DNA of 64,000 nt. It comes from Streptosporangium lutulentum (GTDB lineage Bacteria > Actinomycetota > Actinomycetes > Streptosporangiales > Streptosporangiaceae). Below, one piece after another: positions 43,859 to 52,860 of this stretch. The DNA lies in the NCBI RefSeq assembly GCF_030811455.1, contig NZ_JAUSQU010000001.1, positions 5,332,001 through 5,396,000 on the forward strand, read 5' to 3'. The notes beneath the pieces are model-generated. The model saw only the letters and a list, made by a program, of their open reading frames with translations, was not told the DNA's origin and did not search any database. The position numbers were made by a program, and so were the translations under genes. The stretch's first letter is position 1, and every line of letters begins with the position of its first letter.

Positions 43859-44150
43859 GCCCCCACCCCACGCCCCGCCCCGTCCGCCGATCCCTCCCGC
43901 GAGATCAGCGCAGGGGCAGCGCGGCCGTGATAGGCCAGGTGAGCGAGCGCGACCGTGATAGGCCGGGAGAGCGAGCGCGGGACCAATCGACGGACGTCCG
44001 AGCGGGCTTGCCCGTGGCTTCTCCCGACGAAGACCCCAGGCCGAGCGCCGGATCGAATCCCCCGGCCCGCGACGAGTCCGCTCCCCCACCTGAGCCCGCT
44101 CCCGGACCGTGGTCCTCCGATGCCCTCACCGGCCAGTAGGGTCGGTTGCC
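43859..44150. other. 292-bp intergenic region before the LRR gene
   Basis: No gene was seen. It contains two direct copies of the pattern CGTGATAGGCC (near 43925 and 43954), each followed by GAGAGCGAGCG- or GTGAGCGAGCG-like sequence. Translation in any frame gives no known domain. It probably contains the promoter of the downstream LRR gene. Confidence 0.4.
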
Positions 44151-45128
44151 GTGACAGAGCTTGCGCAGTTGCCGGACGGTGCCCTGCGCGTCGTTGACGG
44201 CACGGTGACCGCCTTGGTCGCACCCCGCGCCGGGCTGATCGAACTGCCGGCCTCCATCGGCGAGATGACCTCGTTGCGCCACATCGATCTCGACGGCAAC
44301 GCGCTGACCCGTCTGCCCGCCGACATCGCCGCGCTGCCGCTGCTGAACACCCTTCTGGTCTACGGCAACCGGCTCACCGACATCCCCACCGCGCTCGGCC
44401 ACGCGCCCGCGCTGCGGCATCTCAGCCTCGGCGGCAACCGCCTTGCCTCGGTACCTGACACGCTCTGGCGCCTGAAGGGCCTGCACTCACTCAATCTCGC
44501 CGAGAACGAGCTCACCGAGATCCCCCGCACCATCGGCGACCTGGTCGAACTGCGCATGCTCGACCTCGGCCACAACCGGCTCCGCCACGTGCCCGAGACG
44601 ATCGGCGACCTTCCGAACCTCACCGACTACCTCTATCTCAGCGACAACGGTTTCACCTCGGTACCCGCGTCACTGGGCCGGCTGAACCGGCTCGACTACC
44701 TCAACCTCACCGACAACCGGCTCACCACCTTGCCCCAGGCGATCGGCGAGATGACAGCGCTGCGCGAACTGCGCCTGTACAACAACCGCCTCGCCACCCT
44801 GCCCGACACGATCGGCCGGCTGTCCCGGCTGCGCGAACTGCACCTGATGAACAACCAGCTCACCGCCCTGCCCGGCGCCATCGGTGAGCTGAATCAATTA
44901 CGCCACCTCGATCTGCGCAACAACCCCCTGCGAGAGCTGCCCGAGGCGGTCGGGGGGCTGGCTCACCTCGTCCACCTCGACCTGCGCGCCAGCCACCTGC
45001 GCGAACTGCCCGACAACCTCGGCGCCCTGCCCCGGCTGGAAAAACTCGACCTGCGATGGACCAAGCTGGAGCGGCTCCCCGACTGGATCACGACACTTCG
45101 CCATCGAGGGTGTGCGGTGCTGCTGTAA
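44151..45128 (+). CDS. Leucine-rich repeat protein
   Basis: 325 residues. About 12 repeats of ~23 residues follow the pattern LxxLxLxxNxLxxLPxxIGxLxx (for example LRHIDLDGNALTRLPADIA). This is the bacterial LRR type. It has no signal peptide, transmembrane helix or catalytic domain, so it is a cytoplasmic protein-binding solenoid. The partner is unknown. It starts at a GTG (VTELAQLPDGAL) with GGGTCGG upstream. Confidence 0.88.
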   Translation: MTELAQLPDGALRVVDGTVTALVAPRAGLIELPASIGEMTSLRHIDLDGNALTRLPADIAALPLLNTLLVYGNRLTDIPTALGHAPALRHLSLGGNRLASVPDTLWRLKGLHSLNLAENELTEIPRTIGDLVELRMLDLGHNRLRHVPETIGDLPNLTDYLYLSDNGFTSVPASLGRLNRLDYLNLTDNRLTTLPQAIGEMTALRELRLYNNRLATLPDTIGRLSRLRELHLMNNQLTALPGAIGELNQLRHLDLRNNPLRELPEAVGGLAHLVHLDLRASHLRELPDNLGALPRLEKLDLRWTKLERLPDWITTLRHRGCAVLL

Positions 45129-45244
45129 CGCGGCCCCGCCGTAGCGACGTCTTGCCGCGACGACGTCCCGAACGGTTCGGTATTCGTCTCTCGGCCACCG
45201 ACGCGACCGGTCTCCCTGCCCCGTGGCGCCTCGGCACAAGACGA

Positions 45245-45398
45245 CCGGTGACGCTCCAGCCGCAAAGCGACCCGTGACATCCCCGGTACGAAACAGCCCA
45301 CGACACCCCCGATGCGAAACGGCCCGTGACACCCCCGGTGCGAAACAACCCATGACACCCCCGATGCGAAACGACCCGTGACACCCCCGGTGCGAGTC
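45245..45398. repeat. 26-bp tandem repeat array
   Basis: About six imperfect copies of a 26-bp unit (consensus CCGTGACACCCCCGGTGCGAAAC + AAC); the first and last copies are degenerate. Units alternate between CGGTGCG and CGATGCG variants. The array lies between the convergent LRR and comEC genes. There are no unique spacers, so it is not a CRISPR array. Confidence 0.75.
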
Positions 45399-45467
45399 GT
45401 TGACGATCGGCTCTCCCTCACAGGCAAAGGAGGACACCGGGCGTGACAAGACTCGGCTCTGAGGCGA

Positions 45468-47954
45468 CTATCGCCCCCGGGAGATGACGGCCAGGGCTCC
45501 GTCGCGAGCCACCACGGCGAGGTCTCCCGACAGGTCCGTCCGGTAGACGCGAGCACCGAGCCGGTTCAGCTGGGCCAGGGTCGCCGGGGTTGGATGGCCG
45601 TAGTCGTTGTCCGCTCCAACACTGATCAGCGCCGCACGAGCACCGGACGCCGCGAAGAAGGCCGGGTCGTGTCTGCCGGATCCGTGATGAGGGACCTTGA
45701 AAATCTCGGCCGGCGGCAGGCCCCGCCGTAGCAGTGCGGTCTGAGCCTCGGTCTCGACGTCTCCGCTGAGCAGCGCCGCCCCGGCCGCCCAGCGCACATG
45801 CACCACGACGCTGGCGTTGTTGACGGCCGCCCCCTCCCCCGCCCCCGGCGGGAACATCTCCGCCGGCGGGCCGAGGATCGTGAGCTCGGAGGGACCCAAC
45901 CGCCAGCTCGCACCCGGCCGGGCCGCCCACTCGACGACCCGGCGACGGGCCAGCTCGTCGCTCAGTCTGGCGCTCTCACGACCTTCGGCCCTCTGCGGAG
46001 TCACCACCACCGCCCCCACCTCTCGCCCCCGGAAGACCCCGTCCAACCCACCGACATGGTCGAAATGCGGGTGAGTCAGGATGACCAGCGGCACCTCCCT
46101 GACCCCCATGGAACGCAGGCACCGGTCCACCCGCACCGGGTCGGGCCCCGTATCCACCACCACGGCCCGGCCAGGCCCCGCCGCGACCAGTAACGCGTCT
46201 CCCTGGCCGACGTCGCACATCACCAGCAGCCAGTCTCGGGGTGGCCAGCGGGCCACGATCGGCGTGGCCACGACCACGGCCGCGACCGCTCCTCCCGCCA
46301 CGGCCAGAAGGATCCAGCGCGACCACCGATATCGCAGCGCCGGCACCACGACCGGGACGGCGACGGCCAGCACGATCAGCCCGGTGACACCGCCCGGCCA
46401 TGGGATCACGGCCAGCGGGAGTCCGGCGGCGTGCTCCGCCACCTCGATGATCCATCCGGTAGCGAGGCCCGCCGGACGGACCAGCAGCTGGGCGGCCCCC
46501 ATGTGCAGGGGTGCGACCAGCGCCGCGACGACCCCGAGCAGGGTGGCCGGTGCGACGGCGGGGCCCGCCAGCAGGTTGGCGGGGATCGCCACCGGTGCGA
46601 GCTGTCCCGACATGAGGACCAGCACCGGGGTGACGGCGGCCTGGGCCGCCGCCGCCACGGCGGTCGCCTCGGCGGCCCATCGGGGCATTCGCCGCGAAAG
46701 GCGATCTCGCCACCGGGGAGCGAGGACCAGGATGCCCGCGGTGGCGCAGACCGACAGAGCGAAACCGTAGGACCGGGCAAGAGCCGGGTCGAAGAAAATC
46801 AGTCCGAGGACGGTCGCCGACAGAGCTGCGACGCCGTCACGCACGCGGCCCGTGCCGAGCGCCACGGCGGTGACGCCGCCCATGAGAAGTGCCCGGAGCA
46901 CGCTGGGCGATGGGCGGGCGACCACCGCGAAGGCGAGCATGGCCAGCGCCGCCAGTACCGCACGGGCCGCGAGAGGGAGCCCCGCCGTCCTGGCGATCGC
47001 GACCGCGGCTCCGGCCACGATCGCCAGATTGGCGCCGGAAACGGCGGTGAGATGGCTGAGCCCGGCTTCCTTGAAGTCGGCTTTGACCTGCTCGTCCATA
47101 CGGGACACGTCACCGACCACCAGTCCCGGCAGCAGTCCTCGCTGATCCGGTGGCAGCACGCCGGCCGCCTCCCTCAACCCCGATCGGAGCGTCTCGGCCG
47201 CACGCTGCATCCACGAGGGCCCGCTCAGAACCCGTGGCGGCCCCCGGACCAGCACCGTTCCGGCGAGCAGCTCGCCGGGATCGGCCGGGGCGAACCGCCC
47301 GGTGAGCGCGATCCGCTGGCTGGGCAGCAACGGACGCCACTCCCCTCCCGAGGCGAGCAGCACCACCGGAGCTCGCAGCGTCACCCTGTCCGCTCCCGCG
47401 CCGATCGATTCGATCCGCGCGGGAACCACGAAACCCTCCCGTCGAAACACCCCGCCGTGCTGTGGCAGCGCCCGGGGGTCGTCGGTCACCACGGCCTCCA
47501 TCACCGCCGAGGATCGCCTCTCGACCAGCTCGGCCACCGGTCCCGTACTGACCGCGTGCACCCGGAAGGCAGTCGTCCCGGCCACGGCCGCCGCGCATCC
47601 CAGCACCGCCACCACCGCGTTTCGCCAGCCCGCGATCCCCTCTGCGGGAATCACGACGACCACGGCGAGCATGCCCGCGAGCACGACCACGGCCACCACC
47701 GCGCCGGCCGAGGCGGAGCAGCCCAGCAGGATCAGCGCGGTTGCCCATGAGGCGAGCGCCGGCAGCACCAGGTGAAGGGCATGTGCGTGCCGGCCTTTCT
47801 TCGCGACGTCGCTGTCACGGACCATGGCGGACGCGCTGAATCGCGTCATGGCTCCGGCCCACGCGAATGAGACGGAGCCACTGCCCGGAACCGTCTCCAC
47901 GATCGGGGTGAATCCGACGAACACGCTGCCCCGGGTCGCCCCTGCCACGGACAC
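45468..47954 (-). CDS. comEC: ComEC/Rec2-family competence protein
   Basis: 828 residues as drawn. An N-terminal DUF4131 region with hydrophobic segments is followed by the multi-spanning competence domain (GLLPGLVVGDVSRMDEQVKA, LSHLTAVSGANLAIVAGA). A C-terminal metallo-beta-lactamase-like domain has HPHFDHVGG, with DVGQGDALLV before it and KVPHHGSGRHD after. ComEC forms the membrane channel for single-stranded DNA uptake. The start is uncertain: GTG at 47954 is 10 bp after comEA, but in-frame starts near residues 36-44 are possible. Confidence 0.92.
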   Translation of the reverse strand: MSVAGATRGSVFVGFTPIVETVPGSGSVSFAWAGAMTRFSASAMVRDSDVAKKGRHAHALHLVLPALASWATALILLGCSASAGAVVAVVVLAGMLAVVVVIPAEGIAGWRNAVVAVLGCAAAVAGTTAFRVHAVSTGPVAELVERRSSAVMEAVVTDDPRALPQHGGVFRREGFVVPARIESIGAGADRVTLRAPVVLLASGGEWRPLLPSQRIALTGRFAPADPGELLAGTVLVRGPPRVLSGPSWMQRAAETLRSGLREAAGVLPPDQRGLLPGLVVGDVSRMDEQVKADFKEAGLSHLTAVSGANLAIVAGAAVAIARTAGLPLAARAVLAALAMLAFAVVARPSPSVLRALLMGGVTAVALGTGRVRDGVAALSATVLGLIFFDPALARSYGFALSVCATAGILVLAPRWRDRLSRRMPRWAAEATAVAAAAQAAVTPVLVLMSGQLAPVAIPANLLAGPAVAPATLLGVVAALVAPLHMGAAQLLVRPAGLATGWIIEVAEHAAGLPLAVIPWPGGVTGLIVLAVAVPVVVPALRYRWSRWILLAVAGGAVAAVVVATPIVARWPPRDWLLVMCDVGQGDALLVAAGPGRAVVVDTGPDPVRVDRCLRSMGVREVPLVILTHPHFDHVGGLDGVFRGREVGAVVVTPQRAEGRESARLSDELARRRVVEWAARPGASWRLGPSELTILGPPAEMFPPGAGEGAAVNNASVVVHVRWAAGAALLSGDVETEAQTALLRRGLPPAEIFKVPHHGSGRHDPAFFAASGARAALISVGADNDYGHPTPATLAQLNRLGARVYRTDLSGDLAVVARDGALAVISRGR

Positions 47955-47964
47955 GAACGCCGAG

Positions 47965-48900
47965 TCATACGCGGACCTTTTCTCTCATCTCGGCGTACTT
48001 TCGATCCCCTATGCCGCTGACCTCGCGGAGCTGCTCGACACTGCGGAAGCCGCCGTTGCCGTCGCGGTATTCGACGATGCGGCGAGCGAGCACCTCTCCG
48101 ACACCCGGCAGCTGTTCGAGCTGTTCGGGGGTGGCCGTGTTGAGGTCGATGACGGTCGCGGCGGGGTCGGCTGGGGCGGGCGCCGCCACGACGCCCGGGC
48201 CGGGGGAACCGACGACGATCTGCTCGCCGTCGACGACCTTGCGTGCGAGGTTGAGAGGCCCCAGGGCTTTGCCCTTGCGGACGCCCCCGGCCGCTCGGAT
48301 CGCATCGGTGACCCGGGAACCGCCGGGCAGCGTGACCACCCCGGGGCGGCGAACCATGCCGGTCACATGAACGGTCAGCTCGACAGCGGGCGTGGACTGC
48401 GGATGCGAGGCGGAGACAGGCGCCGAGAGCGGAGATCCGGAGAGCGGCGCGGGCGGGGCCAGGGGCTCGGGCTCCGGCTGGGACCGCCAGGCGTACATGC
48501 CGCCGATGACGGCCGCGATCAGGGCGATGAGAAGGAGAACACGCAACCCGGGACCGCCGGGGCCGAGCGCGGCCCCCTGGGTGGACACAACCCTGCGGAG
48601 GGCGTGAAAAGAGGGAGGAATCGGCGCGGAACGCATGCGGGCGGAGAATCCGTCAACGGGAGGCGTGCCCCTCGGCCCGGCCTGACCGTCGAAGCGGGCG
48701 AAACCATCCGTACCGAATGCTCGGACGGAGCCGGCCGGACCCCTGTGGCCGTCGGAGTGACCGGAATCATTCAGCCGGGACGAGCCCGCTCGGAGCGGAC
48801 CGGATGGGCCGGACGCGTCATCGAGGGGGTCGGCCCCCGTCAGCATTCGCAGCCGCGACTCGGCCCGGAATCGCTCGGAGGTCTCGCCTGTGGTCCGCAC
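47965..48900 (-). CDS. comEA: ComEA-family DNA-binding protein
   Basis: 311 residues. A disordered N-terminal part precedes one transmembrane helix (VLLLIALIAAVIGGMYAW). Outside are an SLBB domain (VTGMVRRPGVVTLPGGSRVT) and two helix-hairpin-helix motifs (IDLNTATPEQLEQLPGVGEV and EVSGIGDRKYAEMREKV). ComEA binds double-stranded DNA and passes it to ComEC. I chose the GTG at 48900. It lies directly upstream of comEC in the same direction. Confidence 0.9.
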   Translation of the reverse strand: MRTTGETSERFRAESRLRMLTGADPLDDASGPSGPLRAGSSRLNDSGHSDGHRGPAGSVRAFGTDGFARFDGQAGPRGTPPVDGFSARMRSAPIPPSFHALRRVVSTQGAALGPGGPGLRVLLLIALIAAVIGGMYAWRSQPEPEPLAPPAPLSGSPLSAPVSASHPQSTPAVELTVHVTGMVRRPGVVTLPGGSRVTDAIRAAGGVRKGKALGPLNLARKVVDGEQIVVGSPGPGVVAAPAPADPAATVIDLNTATPEQLEQLPGVGEVLARRIVEYRDGNGGFRSVEQLREVSGIGDRKYAEMREKVRV

Positions 48901-49068
48901 GCCGAGGACACTAGGGCGACGCCGTCGAACGAACCCCGGCCGAACCTGGTTCTGTGGACAGCCACCGGCCGGACGGCAGAGCTGTGGACGAGCCGCGTCG
49001 ACGGCTCGGAACACCGCCAGGACCCGCAGCCGGGCGGCACCGGTGATCCGATCGGTAGCCTGACGACC

Positions 49069-49569
49069 GTGAACCACCTCCTGACGACGGAACGTCTGGT
49101 CCTGCGCCCGGTGACCGCACAGGACCAGACCTGGCTACTGGCCCACTGGACCGCGCCCGAGGTCCGGAAGTTCCTGTTCGACGGGGCGACGCCGTCCCCC
49201 GCGGAGGTCACCGAGGCCGTCGAGGACAGCGTGCGAGACTTCGCCGCGGCCGGGTACGGTCTCTGGCTGGTCCGGGAGACCGGCGGGACCGATCTGGTCG
49301 GCACGGCCGGGCTCCGGCCGCTGGAGGACCTCGGAATCGAGGTCCTCTACAGCCTCGAACCCGGCGCGTGGGGCAAGGGATACGCCACCGAGGCCGCCCG
49401 CGCCGTGGTGGAATACGCCCTCGGCCCGCTCGGGCTGGCCGAGGTGCTGGCCGAGGTCGACGCGGGCAACGCCACGTCGGTCGCGGTCGTCGAGCGGCTG
49501 GGCATGACCCCGTTCGAGGTGGTTCCCGGCCTGCTCGGACCGATGACCCGCTACCGCGGGACCCGCTGA
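49069..49569 (+). CDS. GNAT-family N-acetyltransferase (RimJ/RimL type)
   Basis: 166 residues. The start LTTERLVLRPVTAQD is typical of the RimJ/RimL group. WGKGYATEAARAVVEYAL holds the acetyl-CoA binding loop and VDAGNATSVAVVERLGM is the C-terminal block. The acceptor is unknown. It starts at GTG 49069, divergent from comEA. Confidence 0.9.
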   Translation: MNHLLTTERLVLRPVTAQDQTWLLAHWTAPEVRKFLFDGATPSPAEVTEAVEDSVRDFAAAGYGLWLVRETGGTDLVGTAGLRPLEDLGIEVLYSLEPGAWGKGYATEAARAVVEYALGPLGLAEVLAEVDAGNATSVAVVERLGMTPFEVVPGLLGPMTRYRGTR

Positions 49570-49597
49570 ACCGACCCCAGAACCGCCGAGCTGTGGT

Positions 49598-50029
49598 TCA
49601 GCGGGCGGAACCGCTCCGTTGCTCGTACGCATGGATCACCCGCGCGCTCGGATCCGGCGCCTCCGGGTTCCGCATCCGATCGGTGATCAGGAAGTCGGTG
49701 AGCTCGAATGCCGCGGCGTGCTCGCTTTCGGTCAGCAGGAACGTCCCGCCCACCGCGTCCGGCTCCCAACCGTGATCCAGCGCGTACTCGACGACCTCCC
49801 GCACATCCCTCGACGTCGGGTGGGAGTCGTCGGTCGCGCACGGCCCCCACGGCGCGGGCCAGTACTTCGACACCAGATCCACCTGCAACGCCCGACTGTT
49901 CTTCCCGGCGCCCCACACGCGCAGGCGGATGCTCCTGTGGCAGTCGACCTCGCCCTTCACATGGCAGATCCTGGCCGTCCACGCGCATCCCCGGTCACCG
50001 ACGCGCAATATCCGCAGTCTTTTCTTCAT
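49598..50029 (-). CDS. Hypothetical protein
   Basis: 143 residues, soluble, with no signal peptide or membrane helix. It contains two short conserved-looking blocks (LVSKYWPAPWGPCATD and VVEYALDHGWEPDAVGGTF). No family is recognised. It converges with the GNAT gene and is followed by two further small genes on the same strand, which may form an accessory group. Confidence 0.55.
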   Translation of the reverse strand: MKKRLRILRVGDRGCAWTARICHVKGEVDCHRSIRLRVWGAGKNSRALQVDLVSKYWPAPWGPCATDDSHPTSRDVREVVEYALDHGWEPDAVGGTFLLTESEHAAAFELTDFLITDRMRNPEAPDPSARVIHAYEQRSGSAR

Positions 50030-50188
50030 ACCGCCCGTCTCACCTCGCCGACCTCAAGCCCGCACGATACGACCGGCCGGCAGGACAACGCCATCGATTA
50101 TCACGACGGCGAACGGGCTCAGACCGCTCCCCGAGCACGGGGATCACACGCCATCCGTGGCCGGAGCGTGTGTCGGTGTTCGGGTACA

Positions 50189-50614
50189 TCAGTGGTTCCC
50201 CTCCGCGACCTGGAGCACGGTGAGTCCGAGGGAGCGCCACATCTTCACGACGCCGGCCCGATCCTCGATGACTCCGGCGACCTCCCTGCCGGCGAAGTGC
50301 TCCCGGTAGACCTCGGCCTTCCAGACGGTGTCGGGCCGGCGATCGCCGTTCGGCCTCAGCCACAGCCCCTCCGCGGAGTCGAGGTGCCCGACGTGGGTTC
50401 GCAACCAGCGTTCGGTGCGACGCCGGGTTCGCTCGATCCGGCCCGACACGTACGCGATCGGATGGCCGGCGAGAATGAGCGCCTTGACGATCGTGACGAC
50501 CGGGTGGTTCGGGAGGTCCTCTCCCACCCGGTCCCAGTCGTAAGGTCCTCGGTCTCCCCGCAGGGCGAGGGTTCCGTCGATGTCCACAATCCACAAGGCC
50601 TCGCTCACGGCCAC
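50189..50614 (-). CDS. HAD-superfamily phosphatase, polynucleotide 3'-phosphatase-like
   Basis: 141 residues. The motif I nucleophile pair is in WIVDIDGTLA (Asp11, Asp13). ILAGHPIAYVSGR carries the motif II Ser, and VIEDRAGVVKMWRSLGL the motif IV acid. WLRTHVGHL and RPNGDRRPD between these match the phage PseT/PNKP phosphatase domain, which removes 3'-phosphates from nucleic acid ends, but no kinase domain is attached. Start GTG at 50614 or 50608, after GGAAGG. Confidence 0.7.
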   Translation of the reverse strand: MAVSEALWIVDIDGTLALRGDRGPYDWDRVGEDLPNHPVVTIVKALILAGHPIAYVSGRIERTRRRTERWLRTHVGHLDSAEGLWLRPNGDRRPDTVWKAEVYREHFAGREVAGVIEDRAGVVKMWRSLGLTVLQVAEGNH

Positions 50615-50783
50615 CTTCCGAACGCTGTAGCACCTGCGAATTCACCGCTCCCCCTCAGGCGGTCGAGGACCGGCGGGGCTGGAGGTCTCCGTCGAAACCC
50701 GCGGGGTCGGCGATATTTCGTGGCACAGCCAAGCCCGGCCGGGCGGAGAGCACAAGTCCGCCCTGACGCGTGGAAGGCTCTTT

Positions 50784-51332
50784 TCACCGGGCCGGTCGCG
50801 AGATCGTGCTTCTGACCGCGGCCATCCGATCGGCCGGCGCTCCCACGGGGATGTCGATGAGTTCGTAACCGAACGCACGATAGCTCTCCTCATGCACGCG
50901 TTCGAACTTCAGTGAGTCCTCGAAGCTGATCCGACGAGCGGCGGTGGGCTCGCAGAATCCGAGGTTGCGGACGAAGAACACCTGGCGCTCGTAAATCCGT
51001 TCGCGCGTGATCCTGTCGATCTCCGCGGAGAGCGCCGATGAGACCGGGTAGCCCAGATAGACACCGAGCGCATGGGTGCAGATCGGCGAACGGTCGTAGA
51101 TCTGGACGGTTGTGGCCGCGGCGACCGCCTGCGTCTGCCGTCGTCTCTGCAGGGCCACGACATCGTCGATGAAGGACGCCCGTGTCCACGGCTCAGCCTC
51201 GCCCCGCGCCTGCCCTGACGCGATGACCGCCGTCGCCGCTTCGCCGACGGTGCTGTGTCCCGTGGCCTCCAGGAGCCGCAGGATCGATGTCTTCCCGGCG
51301 CCGGGGGCGCCTGTAAGGACGTATCGCCTCAT
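50784..51332 (-). CDS. AAA_28-type ATPase/kinase
   Basis: 182 residues. Walker A is TGAPGAGKTSIL at residues ~7-18. QIYDRSPICTHALGVYLGYP is typical of the NadR-like AAA_28 group, and RISFEDSLKFERVHEESYR follows. The group includes nucleoside/nucleotide kinases and uncharacterised ATPases. The ATG at 51332 has GAGGAAG upstream. The frame of hutI, on the same strand, runs 140 bp into it in another phase. Confidence 0.75.
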   Translation of the reverse strand: MRRYVLTGAPGAGKTSILRLLEATGHSTVGEAATAVIASGQARGEAEPWTRASFIDDVVALQRRRQTQAVAAATTVQIYDRSPICTHALGVYLGYPVSSALSAEIDRITRERIYERQVFFVRNLGFCEPTAARRISFEDSLKFERVHEESYRAFGYELIDIPVGAPADRMAAVRSTISRPAR

Positions 51333-52860
51333 CGTTCTTCCTCGCTCTTTCGTCTGGCCCGTCCGGCTGTGGTTCCGGCCTCGGACATCGAGTCTCTGAA
51401 CCACCCGCACCGCGATCCGTGGCATCCGGCGTCTCCCGGGTGGAGGGTCTCCTACGGGGAGGACGGAAAGGAGAGCGCCAGGCCGAGCATGCCGGGGCGC
51501 ACATGGGCGCCGACGGTGCCGCCGCCACCGGACACGAACCGCGCCGCATCACGCCGCTGACAGACACGAGGCGCGTCAGGACGCGAAACGCGCCAGGCGT
51601 GGATCGCGTCCTCGTCGGAGACGATCCGCCGTCCGGCGCGGACGACGCCGTTACTGGACGGGGGGTGCCGCCCCGCCAGACTCGGCGGGGCTTGAGACCG
51701 AAGGCCCAGGCGAAGGCGCCCTCGTGGTCGGCGTCCCACTGGACGATGTCGGCCAGGCGGCCGGGAGCGAGGACGCCACGGTCGGGGGCGCCGAGGGCGG
51801 TGGCTCCGCCGAGCGTCGCGGCGCGGAGCGCGTCGCCGACGCTCATCCCGAAGGCGGCCACGGCGAGGCTGATGACCAGGGACATCGAGGTGATCCCGCA
51901 GTGGCCGGGGTTGTGGTCGCTGCCGAGTGCCACGGTGACACCCTGGGCGAGCATGCGGCGGACCGGTGGCAGGCTGCCGCGCTGCAGTGCGGTGCCCGGG
52001 CAGACCACGGCGGGGACGCCGTAGCGGGCCAGGATCGCGATGTCCTCGTCGGTGGTGTGGTGGAGGAGGTCGGCGGAGGCGCAGCCGAGTTCGGCGGCGA
52101 GCTGGACGGCGCCGCGGCGGCTGTAGGCGCCGGCGTGGACGCGGGGCAGCAGGCCGACGTTACGGCCGGAGCCGAGGACCCAGCGGGCCTCCTCGGTGGT
52201 GAAGTGGCCCTCGTCGCAGTAGACGTCGACGCTGTCGGCGCCGGCCGCGGCGGCGTCGGCACACCAGGAGCCGACGGCTTCGATGTAGTCACGCTGGCGG
52301 CCGAAGTATTCCGGCGGGACGACGTGCGCGGCCATGAAGGTCACGTGCACCCGCGGCATCATCGGCTCTTTCTCGAGCTCGCGCAGCAGCCGCACGTCGG
52401 CCAGCTCACCGTCGCGGGTGAGGTGGTAGCCGGTCTTGGCCTCGACGGTGGTGGTGCCGCTGAGCAGCCAGTCGTGCAGTCGCTCGCGCACGCCGTTGCA
52501 CAGGGTCCATGGGTCGGTGCCACGGGTCACCGTGACGGTGGAGCCGATGCCGCCGCCGGCCGCGGTGATGGCGGACGGCGTGGAGCCACTGGAGCGCATG
52601 GCCATCTCGGCGTAGCGGTTGCCCGCGTAGACCGGGTGGGTGTGGGCGTCGATCAGACCAGGTGTGACCAGCGCGCCACCCAGGTTCTCGACGTGGTCGA
52701 CATCGACGATGTCGTCCACCACGCCGGGCACGCTCTGCGGCAGGTCGGCCGCGCGGCCGACCCAGGCGATTCGATCGTTGTGAACGAGGATCGCCGCGTT
52801 GCTGAACACGTCATTGCCGGTCCAGAGCCGGCCAATGTTGGTCAGAAGGCGGACCGTCAT
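51193..52860 (-). CDS. hutI: Imidazolonepropionase with unusual C-terminal extension
   Basis: About 398 residues are family-like: an amidohydrolase with the metal motif DAHTHPVYAGNR, HVTFMAAHVVPPE, CDEGHFT and GSDHNPGHCG. It hydrolyses 4-imidazolone-5-propanoate to N-formimino-L-glutamate in histidine breakdown. The family ends near FGLKPRRVWRGG (coordinate ~51666), but no stop follows. The frame continues ~157 Arg/Pro-rich codons to 51193, 140 bp into the AAA gene. A frameshift or lost stop is likely. The enzyme core looks intact. No other hut gene is in the window. Confidence 0.85.
   Translation of the reverse strand: MTVRLLTNIGRLWTGNDVFSNAAILVHNDRIAWVGRAADLPQSVPGVVDDIVDVDHVENLGGALVTPGLIDAHTHPVYAGNRYAEMAMRSSGSTPSAITAAGGGIGSTVTVTRGTDPWTLCNGVRERLHDWLLSGTTTVEAKTGYHLTRDGELADVRLLRELEKEPMMPRVHVTFMAAHVVPPEYFGRQRDYIEAVGSWCADAAAAGADSVDVYCDEGHFTTEEARWVLGSGRNVGLLPRVHAGAYSRRGAVQLAAELGCASADLLHHTTDEDIAILARYGVPAVVCPGTALQRGSLPPVRRMLAQGVTVALGSDHNPGHCGITSMSLVISLAVAAFGMSVGDALRAATLGGATALGAPDRGVLAPGRLADIVQWDADHEGAFAWAFGLKPRRVWRGGTPRPVTASSAPDGGSSPTRTRSTPGAFRVLTRLVSVSGVMRRGSCPVAAAPSAPMCAPACSAWRSPFRPPRRRPSTRETPDATDRGAGGSETRCPRPEPQPDGPDERARKNDEAIRPYRRPRRREDIDPAAPGGHGTQHRRRSGDGGHRVRAGAGRG

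Noticed and set aside
45245..45398. Possible CRISPR array
   Set aside because: Units are directly adjacent with no unique spacers, and no cas gene is in the window.
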